Source: Desulfovibrio inopinatus DSM 10711 (lineage in GTDB: Bacteria; Desulfobacterota; Desulfovibrionia; Desulfovibrionales; Desulfovibrionaceae). Taken from it: a stretch of 64,000 nucleotides of DNA. The notes beneath the pieces are model-generated. The model was given only the letters and a program-made list of their open reading frames with translations, was not told where the DNA came from and ran no database searches. Where the stretch lies: the NCBI RefSeq assembly GCF_000429305.1, contig NZ_KE386878.1, positions 354,756 through 418,755 of the forward strand. Direction: 5' to 3'. The translations under genes and the position numbers were made by a program. Positions 44,262 to 52,408 of this stretch are shown piece by piece; the first letter of the stretch is position 1, and every line of letters starts with the position of its first letter.

Positions 44262-44599
44262 GTCTTGGGGTTGGGGAGTCCACAGAGTCGGCGGGCTCCA
44301 AGTTTAAGACCTCCCGGAAAAAGACGTTCCATAGTGAGGACACTCATCCCCGTAGCTTTTTTGAGATCTCGATTCAGTGGGGCACGGCCGTTGTATGCAT
44401 AGTAGTCGCGATACGCATAGAGGACACGCCAATGTTCTTCGTGCATCTCAGTCAAGCCGTTTTGTGCAGCAAGTTCACGGCATATTGCTTCCGTCCACTG
44501 GGTATCGTCCATGAAGTAGCCTTCTTCGTCAAACACGATCTCCTGTCCGGCGAGTCGTAAGAGAGTTTGGTGAGGATTTTGGGGTGCTGTGTCCGTCAT
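44252..44599 (-). CDS. DsrC/TusE family sulfur-carrier-like protein
   Basis: 115 residues. The family core is clear: IVFDEEGYFMDDTQWTEAICRELA, EEHWRVLYAYRDYYAYN, and the C-terminal arm LCGLPNPKTCQ. In DsrC the arm has two cysteines 11 apart, the last being penultimate; here the penultimate Cys (residue 114) is kept, the usual second position is Arg (residue 103) and a different Cys is at 106, only 8 apart. It therefore belongs to the TusE-like or RspA side rather than true DsrC of sulfite reduction. Overlap with the cysteine desulfurase gene suggests persulfide transfer. The start at 44599 has GGA about 10 bases upstream. Confidence 0.88.
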   Translation of the reverse strand: MTDTAPQNPHQTLLRLAGQEIVFDEEGYFMDDTQWTEAICRELAAQNGLTEMHEEHWRVLYAYRDYYAYNGRAPLNRDLKKATGMSVLTMERLFPGGLKLGARRLCGLPNPKTCQ

Positions 44600-44775
44600 G
44601 CTCTTTTTCCGTCCACTGCTTGAGGCTGCAGTCCTTTTGAAGATGAAGAGGAAGCCACAGATTGGTGCACCTGTGTCGTGGACCTCGCTGTAAGCTCCCT
44701 CTTCTTTACGTTTGTGAACGCATATGTTTTTCAATCGTCGTGTACCAGATTTATGGCATTAGCGTAACACAAGCT

Positions 44776-47439
44776 CTATGCGTTGACGCTGTTCATTGCG
44801 GCAAGAAGTTTATCCGGTGTTGCCGGCAAGTCACATATCCATGCTCCAGTGGCATTGAAAATAGCGTTGATGACGGCCGGCGCTGTGGGAACCATGCACA
44901 TTTCGCCGATACCCGTAACTTGGAGCGGGCCTTTGGGACGCGGAGTTTCCTGAATGATGGTTTCCATATCAAAGCTGGTGGCCATGGTCGGGAATTTGAA
45001 GGAAACCCAGTCTTTGGTTTGACCGGCAATGTATTGTTCACGCAGTGCCCAGCCGACCCCCATATCGATACCACCATCCAGTTGGCCAACTAAGTTTTGA
45101 GGATGAATGACGGGACCAGCGTCAACAGCAGTCGTCATTTTGATCACACGGGTTTTGCCTGTAGCGGTATCGACTTCGACTTCGGCAAGCTGGACAGCAT
45201 GGACTTGTGATTCAAAAGATGGGCCTTGTCCGGTTTGCGGATCGAGCGGACCAACTTCGGTTTTTTTCCGTCCCAGATAGCGTGCTTGATGGCCAGCGGC
45301 TTTGAGATCTTCTCCAGTCTTGGCCCCTGTTTCATCCATGGCGGCCTTGAGTTGTTCGAGACCATTAATCAGAGCATTGCCGATCATGTACGTGATGCGA
45401 CTTCCTGCAGCTGCACCACTGGCGGCGGTATATTCCGTTGAACGGGTGTTCACGCGAATGCGATCCAGCGGCATTTTCATAAAGGCGCTGGCTAATTGCA
45501 GCAGCATGGATTCGTTACCTTCGCCCGGATCTGCTGCGGCTGCGTAGATGGAGAGCCCTCCATCGTCATCAAGTTCAACGGCTACAACGGCGTTGTCATT
45601 GGGGCCACCGATGCCGAATGCACCGGTGCCAATCCCGACTCCACGCAATTTTGTGTCCGTACTGGTGGCGCGTGCTTCGGCAACTGCACGTTCATAGTGT
45701 GGACGAATTTTTTCCATGACCTCTGGGAAAGGCCATTCTGTGACGCCTTGTCCCGTGGATTTGGTTTCGCCGACCTTCAAGGAGTTGAGGAGGCGAAATT
45801 CGAATGGATCCATGTCCAATTTGTTGGCAAGCATTTCCATGGCACATTCCAGAGCAAAGTTGGCTTGTGGTGCTCCGGCGCCACGGGCAGCGCTGCCCCA
45901 TGGATTGTTCGTGTATACAAGGCGTCCCCGCGCTTTGACGTTCGGAATGTTGTAGGATCCGGAAAGCATCAGTAACGCGCGATACACAACGACATGGCCG
46001 ATAGAATAGTATGCGCCGTTATCGGTTATGAAGTCATTGTGATAGGCGGTCAGTTTGCCGGTGTTATCTGCGGCCAGCTTGACATCCATGGTAAAACCGT
46101 GGCGTTTGGAGGTCATAAGCATGCTGTCGTGCAGGCTGGGAATATAGCGTACGGCTCGTTGAAAATGGACAGCTGCGGCTGCGGCAATGCCTTCGGAAAT
46201 GACATCGATTTTAATACCGAATTGTCCACCGGAGTAGGCCTCGATGTAGGCCATGTTCTCCCAGCCCACTGCCGCCTGCAGCATGGCCATATGATAGTGA
46301 ATGTTGATGCTGCGTCCGATAACTACAAGCTTAGGCTGGTCGGCATCTTCGTCTTCTTCGAAGTAGGCAACGGTTGCTTCGGGTTCCAATGGTGCCTGGT
46401 GGTTGATCTGGGTGGTAAACCGAGCTTCGATGACCGCAGCCGAATCGGACAACGCTGCGTCGGCATCCCCTTTGATTTGCGGTTGGTCATAGCACACGTT
46501 GTCGCGGTCGGGGTGAACGCGAAGGCTTCCTTCTTCCATGGATTGAAAAGGATGACCCAATATGGGCAGTTCTTCCAATTCAAGCTCAATGGCTTTCAAT
46601 GCCGCTTCAGCCTGCGCCTTGGTCGCGGCCGCGACGATACAGATGGGATCACCGATATAATGCACTTTGTCATGGCACAATACCGGACGATCGTCTTGGA
46701 GATATTTGAGAATGTTGGTTCCCTGGATGTCTGCGGCGGTGACAATACCAGCCACACCAGGCATCGACACTGCTTTGGTGGTGTCGAGTTTGGCGATGGT
46801 GGCATGTGGGACGGTGCTTCGTAATACAGCGAGTTCCAAGGCATCCGGAATGAGGATGTCGGCCGTAAAATGTGCGGTCCCACAGGCTTTTTCTATGGAT
46901 GAACGCCGCGGATGCGAAGTCCCCATTGCCGGAGCATCGGAGGCTGGCATGATGCTTTCTGGCGTAAGTTCTTTGCGTAAGAATCGCGCAGCAAGCTGTA
47001 CGGCTTCAATGATCTTTGTATAACCGGTACAACGACACAGATTACGACGTAGTGCTTTTTTGATTTCTTCGGGGGTGGGATCGGAATTTACATCCAGCAA
47101 TGCTTTCGTCGCCATAATCATACCCGGAGTACAGAAACCACACTGAATAGCTCCGGAGAGTACAAACGCCTGTTGAATCAAATGTGGATTTTGGGGCGTC
47201 CCTAACCCTTCCACGGTAATAATATCGGCGCCATCCAGGTCTTTGACTTTGGTTAAACATGACAGCGCGGTTTTACCATTGACGATCACCATACACGCTC
47301 CGCATTGTCCTTTGCGGTCGCAGGATTGTTTGGTACCGGTAAGTTGTAAGTCTTTTCGTAGCAAATCCAGCAACACGTTGGTGTCGTTGGTCACAACCTG
47401 ACGGGACAGGCCGTTGATTGTCATGTTCACTCGTTTCAT
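44776..47439 (-). CDS. mop: Molybdenum aldehyde oxidoreductase (D. gigas MOP type)
   Basis: 887-residue xanthine-oxidase-family enzyme that oxidises aldehydes to acids. Two N-terminal 2Fe-2S domains: Cys40, 46, 49 and 61 in KQSCDRKGQCGACM, and Cys100, 103, 135 and 137 in AIQCGFCTPG and NLCRCTGY. No FAD domain lies between them and the molybdenum domain (about 180-887), as in the D. gigas enzyme (907 residues). The active-site Glu is in GIGEM at about 846. ASGAAAGSR and QPKLVV support the cofactor and large-subunit folds. It is followed by TusE-like and cysteine desulfurase genes, which could supply the sulfido ligand that this cofactor needs. Expression is possibly under the palindromes near 47812-47920. 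Confidence 0.95.
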   Translation of the reverse strand: MKRVNMTINGLSRQVVTNDTNVLLDLLRKDLQLTGTKQSCDRKGQCGACMVIVNGKTALSCLTKVKDLDGADIITVEGLGTPQNPHLIQQAFVLSGAIQCGFCTPGMIMATKALLDVNSDPTPEEIKKALRRNLCRCTGYTKIIEAVQLAARFLRKELTPESIMPASDAPAMGTSHPRRSSIEKACGTAHFTADILIPDALELAVLRSTVPHATIAKLDTTKAVSMPGVAGIVTAADIQGTNILKYLQDDRPVLCHDKVHYIGDPICIVAAATKAQAEAALKAIELELEELPILGHPFQSMEEGSLRVHPDRDNVCYDQPQIKGDADAALSDSAAVIEARFTTQINHQAPLEPEATVAYFEEDEDADQPKLVVIGRSINIHYHMAMLQAAVGWENMAYIEAYSGGQFGIKIDVISEGIAAAAAVHFQRAVRYIPSLHDSMLMTSKRHGFTMDVKLAADNTGKLTAYHNDFITDNGAYYSIGHVVVYRALLMLSGSYNIPNVKARGRLVYTNNPWGSAARGAGAPQANFALECAMEMLANKLDMDPFEFRLLNSLKVGETKSTGQGVTEWPFPEVMEKIRPHYERAVAEARATSTDTKLRGVGIGTGAFGIGGPNDNAVVAVELDDDGGLSIYAAAADPGEGNESMLLQLASAFMKMPLDRIRVNTRSTEYTAASGAAAGSRITYMIGNALINGLEQLKAAMDETGAKTGEDLKAAGHQARYLGRKKTEVGPLDPQTGQGPSFESQVHAVQLAEVEVDTATGKTRVIKMTTAVDAGPVIHPQNLVGQLDGGIDMGVGWALREQYIAGQTKDWVSFKFPTMATSFDMETIIQETPRPKGPLQVTGIGEMCMVPTAPAVINAIFNATGAWICDLPATPDKLLAAMNSVNA

Positions 47440-47811
47440 CAGGCGACTCCTTCAGCAATTTGGGTTCATATACAGGAACAGGGAGAGATATTGAGGCCCA
47501 TTGATTTCTCGTGTTGATAAAAAAACGCTACAGAGTGGTCTGCATTCCTTTATTGCGTTTGTCGCAATTATTTGTATTCTCTGGCGTATTTGTTGATAGC
47601 TCGTGGTTTGCGATGAAGGCCCCAAATTATTGATGCATTGTTTGTCACGGTTGATTGTGTCAAGCGTGACATAGTACTCAATAAGTGTGCCGGAATATGT
47701 GAAAAGCGTGGAAGGTTGATTTTTCTTTGATATTTCTTTTAAATTCAGCTGGATAGTGTTGGAAGGAGTATGTTGTGAATCGAACGTGATTGCAGTCATC
47801 AATCAATAAAA

Positions 47812-47829
47812 CGATGCAATATTGCATCG
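47812..47829. promoter_or_regulatory. Perfect 18-bp palindrome CGATGCAATATTGCATCG
   Basis: Exact 18-bp palindrome 373 bases before the mop start. Its half ATTGCATC recurs at 47901-47908 and (TTTGCATC) at 47920-47927. A dimeric regulator site is likely; which regulator binds is unknown. The TetR gene nearby has a different operator type. Confidence 0.6.
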
Positions 47830-47900
47830 GGCAGAGGGTGAGTTGAAAGGGGGGATTGGCGCGTTCGGGTGTTTTAAGAAGCAAGATTGAGTGAAGCAAA

Positions 47901-47920
47901 ATTGCATCGCGCGATGTATT
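47901..47920. promoter_or_regulatory. Second, imperfect GCATC palindrome
   Basis: ATTGCATCGCGCGATGTATT is an inverted repeat with 8 of 10 paired positions, sharing ATTGCATCG with the site at 47812. Centres are 90 bases apart. A third half-site TTTGCATC follows directly. Confidence 0.5.
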
Positions 47921-48059
47921 TTTGCATCACACGAGCGCCGATGATAATGTTCGATCGCGGTTGTGTACCTTGACGTTGTGCGCATCATAGCGGAAAGGCG
48001 AGGTGAGCATCGCGTTTTGGGCCTCATGGATTGCTTGTTGTTAACATGATGGTTGACAG

Positions 48060-48077
48060 TGTCACCATGGGGTGACA
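48060..48077. promoter_or_regulatory. TetR operator O1 (TGTCACC-ATGG-GGTGACA)
   Basis: Inverted repeat with exact 7-base arms, 22 bases before the tetR ATG, in the position for autoregulation. The same arms occur at 48913-48930 (exact) and 48793-48810 (one mismatch). Confidence 0.8.
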
Positions 48078-48099
48078 TCTTGTGCACAAGGATTGTATA

Positions 48100-48723
48100 A
48101 TGGCACGGGGAAGTAAAGAAACGAGAGCACGCTTGATTGATGCAGTCGGAAGAGTGTTAACCCAAAAAGGCTTTGAAGGTGTTGGCATAAACGCTGTTGC
48201 TCGAGAAGCCGGTGTCGATAAAGTCTTAATTTATCGTTATTTTGATAATATTCAAGGGTTGGTGACTTCATTTTGTCAGCAGGATGGTTTCTGGCCAACA
48301 CCGCTCGAACTTATGGGAGGGAACAGAGAGGAATTTGCCCAAAAGACGTTTTCTCAACAGTTGTCTGATGGCGCGGTCAATTATCTTCGAGCATTGCGTT
48401 CTCGTCCGCTTGCCCGTGAAGTCTTGGCCTGGAGGTTTTTGGTACAAAACGAATTGACTGACGCTCTTGACGCGGTTCGTTTATCAAGCTGGACAGAGGT
48501 TATGCAGCTCTTGCAGGCACCCCCTACTGAGGCAGGGCACGATATTCTGGCGCTCCAAGCCATTATAGGGGCTGCAGTCAACCACCTCGGTACACGGTCC
48601 GCAACGTTATCCGAATTTTCCGGCATTGATTTGGACGATGAAGCCGGATGGCTTCGTCTGGAATCCATGATTCGAACAATTGTTGCTCTGGTTTTAGATC
48701 AGAAAACGGAGTGTCGCCGGTAG
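48100..48723 (+). CDS. TetR-family transcriptional regulator
   Basis: 207-residue repressor. The N-terminal HTH is typical: ETRARLIDAVGRVLTQKGFEG then GINAVAREAGVDKVLIYRYF (about 1-45). The C-terminal ligand domain (about 60-200) is not matched to a specific family. AAGGA lies 8 bases before the ATG at 48100. Operators flank the gene on both sides (48060-48077, 48793-48810, 48913-48930). The downstream outer-membrane-type gene is the likely target. Inducer unknown. Confidence 0.92.
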   Translation: MARGSKETRARLIDAVGRVLTQKGFEGVGINAVAREAGVDKVLIYRYFDNIQGLVTSFCQQDGFWPTPLELMGGNREEFAQKTFSQQLSDGAVNYLRALRSRPLAREVLAWRFLVQNELTDALDAVRLSSWTEVMQLLQAPPTEAGHDILALQAIIGAAVNHLGTRSATLSEFSGIDLDDEAGWLRLESMIRTIVALVLDQKTECRR

Positions 48724-48792
48724 ACGCTGCATACACTCGCTTCACTGGTGGAAGAGGAAAGGTGTGCCGTGCGGTTTTTTTTATGTATTCCA

Positions 48793-48810
48793 TGTCACTT
48801 GTTGGTGACA
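48793..48810. promoter_or_regulatory. TetR operator O2 (TGTCACTTGTTGGTGACA)
   Basis: Inverted repeat in the tetR-outer-membrane gene gap; arms match O1 and O3 with one changed base. Confidence 0.7.
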
Positions 48811-48912
48811 TATGATTGAGACCTGAACATCTGGCAATACCTTTGTCTAATCGAAATGATGTGGAATGCGTCACGTCGGGGAACGTTGTATGAGGTGTTT
48901 TTTTAAACAAAA

Positions 48913-48930
48913 TGTCACCGATCGGTGACA
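48913..48930. promoter_or_regulatory. TetR operator O3 (TGTCACCGATCGGTGACA)
   Basis: Perfect 18-bp palindrome ending 26 bases before the ATG at 48957. Bound repressor would block transcription of the outer-membrane-type gene. Confidence 0.8.
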
Positions 48931-48956
48931 AAAGTGTTGAAAACATGGAGAGAAAC

Positions 48957-49925
48957 ATGAATGTACTGCATGGAGTGACAACGCAACATCATCGACTACA
49001 GGGTCTTTGTTGGAGTTTGGGTGAACGATTATGGATGCGGGGGAAGTTCCCTTTGTTGTATTTTGGTATGGGATTTTTTCTTTTGGCCTTGCTTGTCCCA
49101 TGTTTCTCGTGGGCTGATGATGAAATAAAAATGCCGATTGCAGGGAATGGTGTCATAGATTTGCCGGCTTCGATCAATGGCGGCTCGGGAAAAGTTGGAC
49201 GGATACGGGCTGGAGCGGATGTTTCATTGAAAACGGACTATATAACTGTCAATGTTTCGGTTCGTCGCGATTTCTATTCGTGGTACAAGACGAACCGTCT
49301 GCCTTTTGGCAACGGGCATTCATCTCCATGGGAAGGGCTGAATCGAGTCGGTATCGGCCTGCATCATTCTGGAGCGTTGAGCAAACGATTTGATTATTTT
49401 GCTTGGGTTGACGCGTCTGCGTCGTATGAAAAAGAAATTAGCGGTTCTCTCGGGATTACAGCAGGCGGTGGGGGCGTTTGGACGCCGTCGCCCGAATGGG
49501 CCGTACGCCTTGGGGCTGGAGTCGTATGGCATCAAATCAAATCGTATCCATTTCCAGTGTTGGACATAATGTATCGCCCCCGTGCTCTTGATGGGATGGA
49601 ATTCGAACTCGGTTTTCCGTATTCACATATCGCCTTCCAACTCAACAACGTGATTGGACTGCGTCTGACAGGAGAGGTAGAATACGGTTTGTACCGATTA
49701 GCTGACAAGAGCAGTGTGCGTCGCAAGGGATATGTCGAGTTCTTCGGATACTCCACAGGATTATGGGTCGACATTTCTCCGACAGAATCCTTGAAATTCA
49801 GCTTTGGAGGTGCCTGGAATTTTCAGGGAGGTATGTCGCTATACCGAGAAAGTGGAGAAGGTCACAAAGAATACTCCCGAGAAGATGTACCGTCCCTCAA
49901 CGCTGCTTTGCGTTACGAATTTTGA
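48957..49925 (+). CDS. Outer-membrane beta-barrel-type protein
   Basis: 322 residues. A signal peptide lies unusually far in (LLYFGMGFFLLALLVPCFSWA, about 32-52) after a basic N-terminal stretch; GGAGAG lies 6 bases before the ATG. The rest alternates short amphipathic strands separated by turns and ends RYEF, with a C-terminal aromatic, as in outer-membrane barrels. Tyr/Trp-rich segments (FDYFAWVDASASYEKEISG, WHQIKSYPFPVLDIMYRP) fit a 10-14 strand barrel. I do not identify the family; DUF6268-like is a possibility. Controlled by the TetR operators just upstream. Confidence 0.75.
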   Translation: MNVLHGVTTQHHRLQGLCWSLGERLWMRGKFPLLYFGMGFFLLALLVPCFSWADDEIKMPIAGNGVIDLPASINGGSGKVGRIRAGADVSLKTDYITVNVSVRRDFYSWYKTNRLPFGNGHSSPWEGLNRVGIGLHHSGALSKRFDYFAWVDASASYEKEISGSLGITAGGGGVWTPSPEWAVRLGAGVVWHQIKSYPFPVLDIMYRPRALDGMEFELGFPYSHIAFQLNNVIGLRLTGEVEYGLYRLADKSSVRRKGYVEFFGYSTGLWVDISPTESLKFSFGGAWNFQGGMSLYRESGEGHKEYSREDVPSLNAALRYEF

Positions 49926-49928
49926 TTG

Positions 49929-49951
49929 CCGAAGACGAGGCGCGTCTTCGG
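49929..49951. terminator. Probable hairpin terminator after the outer-membrane gene
   Basis: CCGAAGACG (49929-49937) and CGTCTTCGG (49943-49951) are exact inverted repeats with loop AGGCG, 4 bases after the stop. The T run after it is weak (TAAGATATTT). Confidence 0.55.
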
Positions 49952-50033
49952 TAAGATATTTCAGGTACTCATCTCATCAGGAAACGTTGGGAAGTGGAAG
50001 AGAAGAACGCCTCGTTTTCGATGCAATTATAAG

Positions 50034-50073
50034 GACTCGGAAGTGGTCGAATGTATCAGACCACTTCCGAGTC
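50034..50073. repeat. 15-bp exact inverted repeat
   Basis: GACTCGGAAGTGGTC (50034-50048) and GACCACTTCCGAGTC (50059-50073) are exact inverted repeats with a 10-base spacer GAATGTATCA. It lies directly beside the mop-like fragment, so it may mark an old insertion or recombination joint. No T run follows. Confidence 0.6.
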
Positions 50074-50087
50074 TCTTCGTCGGAGTT

Positions 50088-50231
50088 TACAGCCAGCAAT
50101 GCTTTCGTCGCTATAATCATACCCGGAGTACAGAAAACACACTGAATCGCTCCGGAGAGTACAAACTCCTGTTGAATCAAATGTGAATTTGGAGACGTCC
50201 CTAACCCTTTCACGGTAATAATATCGGCGCT
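50088..50231 (-). pseudogene. Decayed fragment of a mop-type aldehyde oxidoreductase gene
   Basis: About 140 bases are roughly 90% identical, without gaps, to the mop coding region 47089-47232 (which lies 2999 bases away, same strand). The read frame keeps LIQQEFVLSGAIQC and CTPGMIIATKALL, i.e. the second 2Fe-2S domain, but IQCGFC became IQCVFC. There is no start, no rest of the gene and no promoter. It is a relic of a partial duplication or of a second, mostly lost oxidoreductase. Confidence 0.75.
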
Positions 50232-50430
50232 AGCGTGTTTGGACGATTTCTGAAGTGGATCAAGAAGAAGTATCAATGCATCGATTGAAGCCGAGATCAG
50301 ACGTCGACGAACAAATTCGACTCCTTTCAATGGTGAAGTGCTAACGGTTCACTGCATTTGTGTCGTGGGTTGACTTCACAAAAAAGTTGCGAGAGGTTGG
50401 CCAACTTTTTTTGAACGGAGATGAAATAAC

Positions 50431-51939
50431 ATGCATGGAAGAGAAACATGGGGGTCCCGGACTGGCTTTATCATGGCTGCTGTGGGCTCCGCTATCGGTC
50501 TTGGTAACATTTGGCGCTTTCCCTATATGGTCTATGAAAACGGAGGCGGCGCCTTTCTTATTCCGTATTTCGTGGCAATGCTTGCCGCGGGCATCCCGCT
50601 TATGATTCTTGAATTTGCTCTTGGGCAAAAATTTAAGGGATCTGCCCCGAAGGTATTTTCCTCGATTTCGAAAAAATGGGAATGGCTCGGCTGGTGGCAG
50701 GTCGTGGTGTCCTTTATCATCACAACATACTATGTCGTTGTTGTCGCCTGGGCCATCAATTACTGTTTTCTTGCCGTGTCTCAAGGTTGGGGCGCGGATC
50801 CGAAGGCGTTTTTTTACGGAGAATTTCTGGGACTCACCGATTCCCCTCTGGACATGGGTGGGGTGCAGCCCGCAATATTATTCGCGACTGCGGCAGCATG
50901 GCTTTTTACCTACATTGCAGTGTTTACCGGTGTGAAAAGTGGAATTGAACGGATCAATAAAATTTTCATGCCGTTGCTTTTTTTGCTTGTTTTCATTTTC
51001 ATCGGTCGAGGGTTGATGCTTCCCGGTGCAACTGAGGGGCTCAACTGGTTATTTAAACCCGATTTTTCCGCAACATTGGATGGTAAAGTGTGGGCCGACG
51101 CCTTTGGACAGATTTTTTATTCTTTGTCCATCGGATTTGGCATCATGTTGTCTTACGCCAGTTACCTGCCTGAAGACTCAGATATCAATAATAATGCCTG
51201 CATGACCGTCTTTATCAACTGCGGATTCAGTATCATTTCCGGTATCATGATTTTCAGCGTGCTCGGCTATATGGCACATCAACAGGGTGTTCCCGTTAGT
51301 GAAGTCGCTGGTTCCGGTGTGGGGTTGGCCTTTATCACCTTACCGACGGCGATTAACTTGATGCCTGCTCCGGCATTTTTCGGCATTTTGTTTTTTCTTG
51401 CGCTCTGTGTTGCCGGCCTCTCCTCTATGATTTCTCTGAACGAAGTCGTTGTTGCGGCACTTATGGATAAAATCGACATATCGCGTAAAAAAGCGGCGAC
51501 GATCTTTTGTGTTACCGGATTTTTGATCAGTATTGCCTTTACAACGGGTGGGGGGCTCTTGTTGTTGGATATTGTTGATCACTTTATCAACAATTTTGGT
51601 GTGCTCATCGGCGGTCTTGTCGAAATCCTGTTTGTTGTCTGGTTCTGCAATATTGATGAACTTCGCATCCATGCAAATAGGGTGTCTGAAATCAACGTCG
51701 GCATGTTGTGGACAAATAGTCTGCGTTTTCTTGTCCCTGCCATGCTTGGATTTATGCTCATTTCCAACTTCATAGAAGACATCTCCACAAGCTATGGTGG
51801 ATACTCGACAACAGCAACGCTCACGTTTGGTTGGTCCAATCTGTTTCTCTGCAGTGTCTTTGCCATTATTTTAGCACGAAAGGACCATGCGTTTGCAGAG
51901 AGTATCAATACGAATCAAAGATTCCTGAAAAGGAGATAA
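50431..51939 (+). CDS. metP: Sodium-dependent amino-acid symporter, MetP-like (NSS family)
   Basis: 502-residue sodium symporter. The N-terminal TM1 signature GSRTGFIMAAVGSAIGLGNIWRFPY (in parts), the later SIGFGIMLSYASYLPEDSD and about 12 hydrophobic segments are diagnostic of the neurotransmitter:sodium symporter family. The short C-terminal tail and the 33-residue gene following it (3 bases later) fit MetPS, a methionine/alanine importer pair in Corynebacterium. Substrate is therefore probably a neutral amino acid, not proven. Confidence 0.9.
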   Translation: MHGRETWGSRTGFIMAAVGSAIGLGNIWRFPYMVYENGGGAFLIPYFVAMLAAGIPLMILEFALGQKFKGSAPKVFSSISKKWEWLGWWQVVVSFIITTYYVVVVAWAINYCFLAVSQGWGADPKAFFYGEFLGLTDSPLDMGGVQPAILFATAAAWLFTYIAVFTGVKSGIERINKIFMPLLFLLVFIFIGRGLMLPGATEGLNWLFKPDFSATLDGKVWADAFGQIFYSLSIGFGIMLSYASYLPEDSDINNNACMTVFINCGFSIISGIMIFSVLGYMAHQQGVPVSEVAGSGVGLAFITLPTAINLMPAPAFFGILFFLALCVAGLSSMISLNEVVVAALMDKIDISRKKAATIFCVTGFLISIAFTTGGGLLLLDIVDHFINNFGVLIGGLVEILFVVWFCNIDELRIHANRVSEINVGMLWTNSLRFLVPAMLGFMLISNFIEDISTSYGGYSTTATLTFGWSNLFLCSVFAIILARKDHAFAESINTNQRFLKRR

Positions 51940-51942
51940 TAT

Positions 51943-52044
51943 ATGACGACCAATGCAATTATTATGATGCTTTTGGGTCTTGGCATTACGTGGGGTGGGG
52001 CAATAGCATGTTTTCGGGTTGCCTTTAAAAGTAAGCGTCGTTAG
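51943..52044 (+). CDS. metS: MetS-like small subunit of the NSS symporter (33 aa)
   Basis: A 33-residue membrane peptide: ATG at 51943, AGGAGAT 5-11 bases upstream and stop at 52044. It has one membrane segment (MMLLGLGITWGGAIACF) and a basic end (KSKRR). This matches the MetS/NSS small-subunit family, whose genes follow the symporter directly. It was below the usual gene-size cutoff, so it is easily missed. Confidence 0.85.
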   Translation: MTTNAIIMMLLGLGITWGGAIACFRVAFKSKRR

Positions 52045-52356
52045 ATCCAATTCCTGACAGTTCATATCGGAATGGGTGTGCTCGGTGTCGGGCACACCCA
52101 TTTTCTGTTTGATGACTTGGATAAAGAGTAAAAAAAGAGTCGCATCGGTCCTGTCGTTGTACCGATCATCGCAATATCTTTGTCTTTTCTCTCCCGTAGC
52201 AACGGGTGATGAGAGCCGCCACGCGGCTTCTGGAAACAAATCTCACGCTAGACGGTTAATCAGGCTCAAAGTGCCATATCTCTGGTATGATGGAGAAAGT
52301 TTCTGTAGGATCGCTTCCTGTTCAATAGAAATCTTGAGATGACTCCACAAAACGTA
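52045..52356. other. Short intergenic region, terminator only
   Basis: 312 bases between metS and the IS630 left end. Only the terminator at 52071-52110 is clear; the rest shows short hairpins (CCCGT/ACGGG near 52195) and no gene. Confidence 0.6.
52071..52110 (+). terminator. Rho-independent terminator after metPS
   Basis: AATGGGTGTGC (52071-52081) pairs exactly with GCACACCCATT (52092-52102) and is followed by TTCTGTTT. It ends the metPS transcript. Confidence 0.85.
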
Positions 52357-52408
52357 ATTCCAATTCTAACTCCAGCATGCCATAGTAGATCTTCGTAAGG
52401 AGATACAT

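Larger units (their letters stand above)
47440..48099. other. Long divergent control region between mop and tetR
   Basis: 660 bases without a convincing gene. It holds two palindromic GCATC-type sites (47812-47829 and 47901-47920), one extra half-site (TTTGCATC at 47920-47927) and the TetR operator at 48060-48077. AT rich next to mop. The AGGAG-rich leader of mop ends at 47446. Confidence 0.7.
49926..50430. other. Intergenic region holding a decayed gene piece
   Basis: 505 bases. It contains the hairpin at 49929-49951, the 40-base inverted repeat at 50034-50073 and the mop-like fragment at 50088-50231. The rest is not recognised. The start of the symporter gene is at its end, with GGAG about 12 bases before the ATG. 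Confidence 0.7.

Noticed and set aside
45496..46824. Long frames antisense to mop
   Set aside because: They lack ribosome sites and family matches and follow the codon pattern of the real gene on the other strand.
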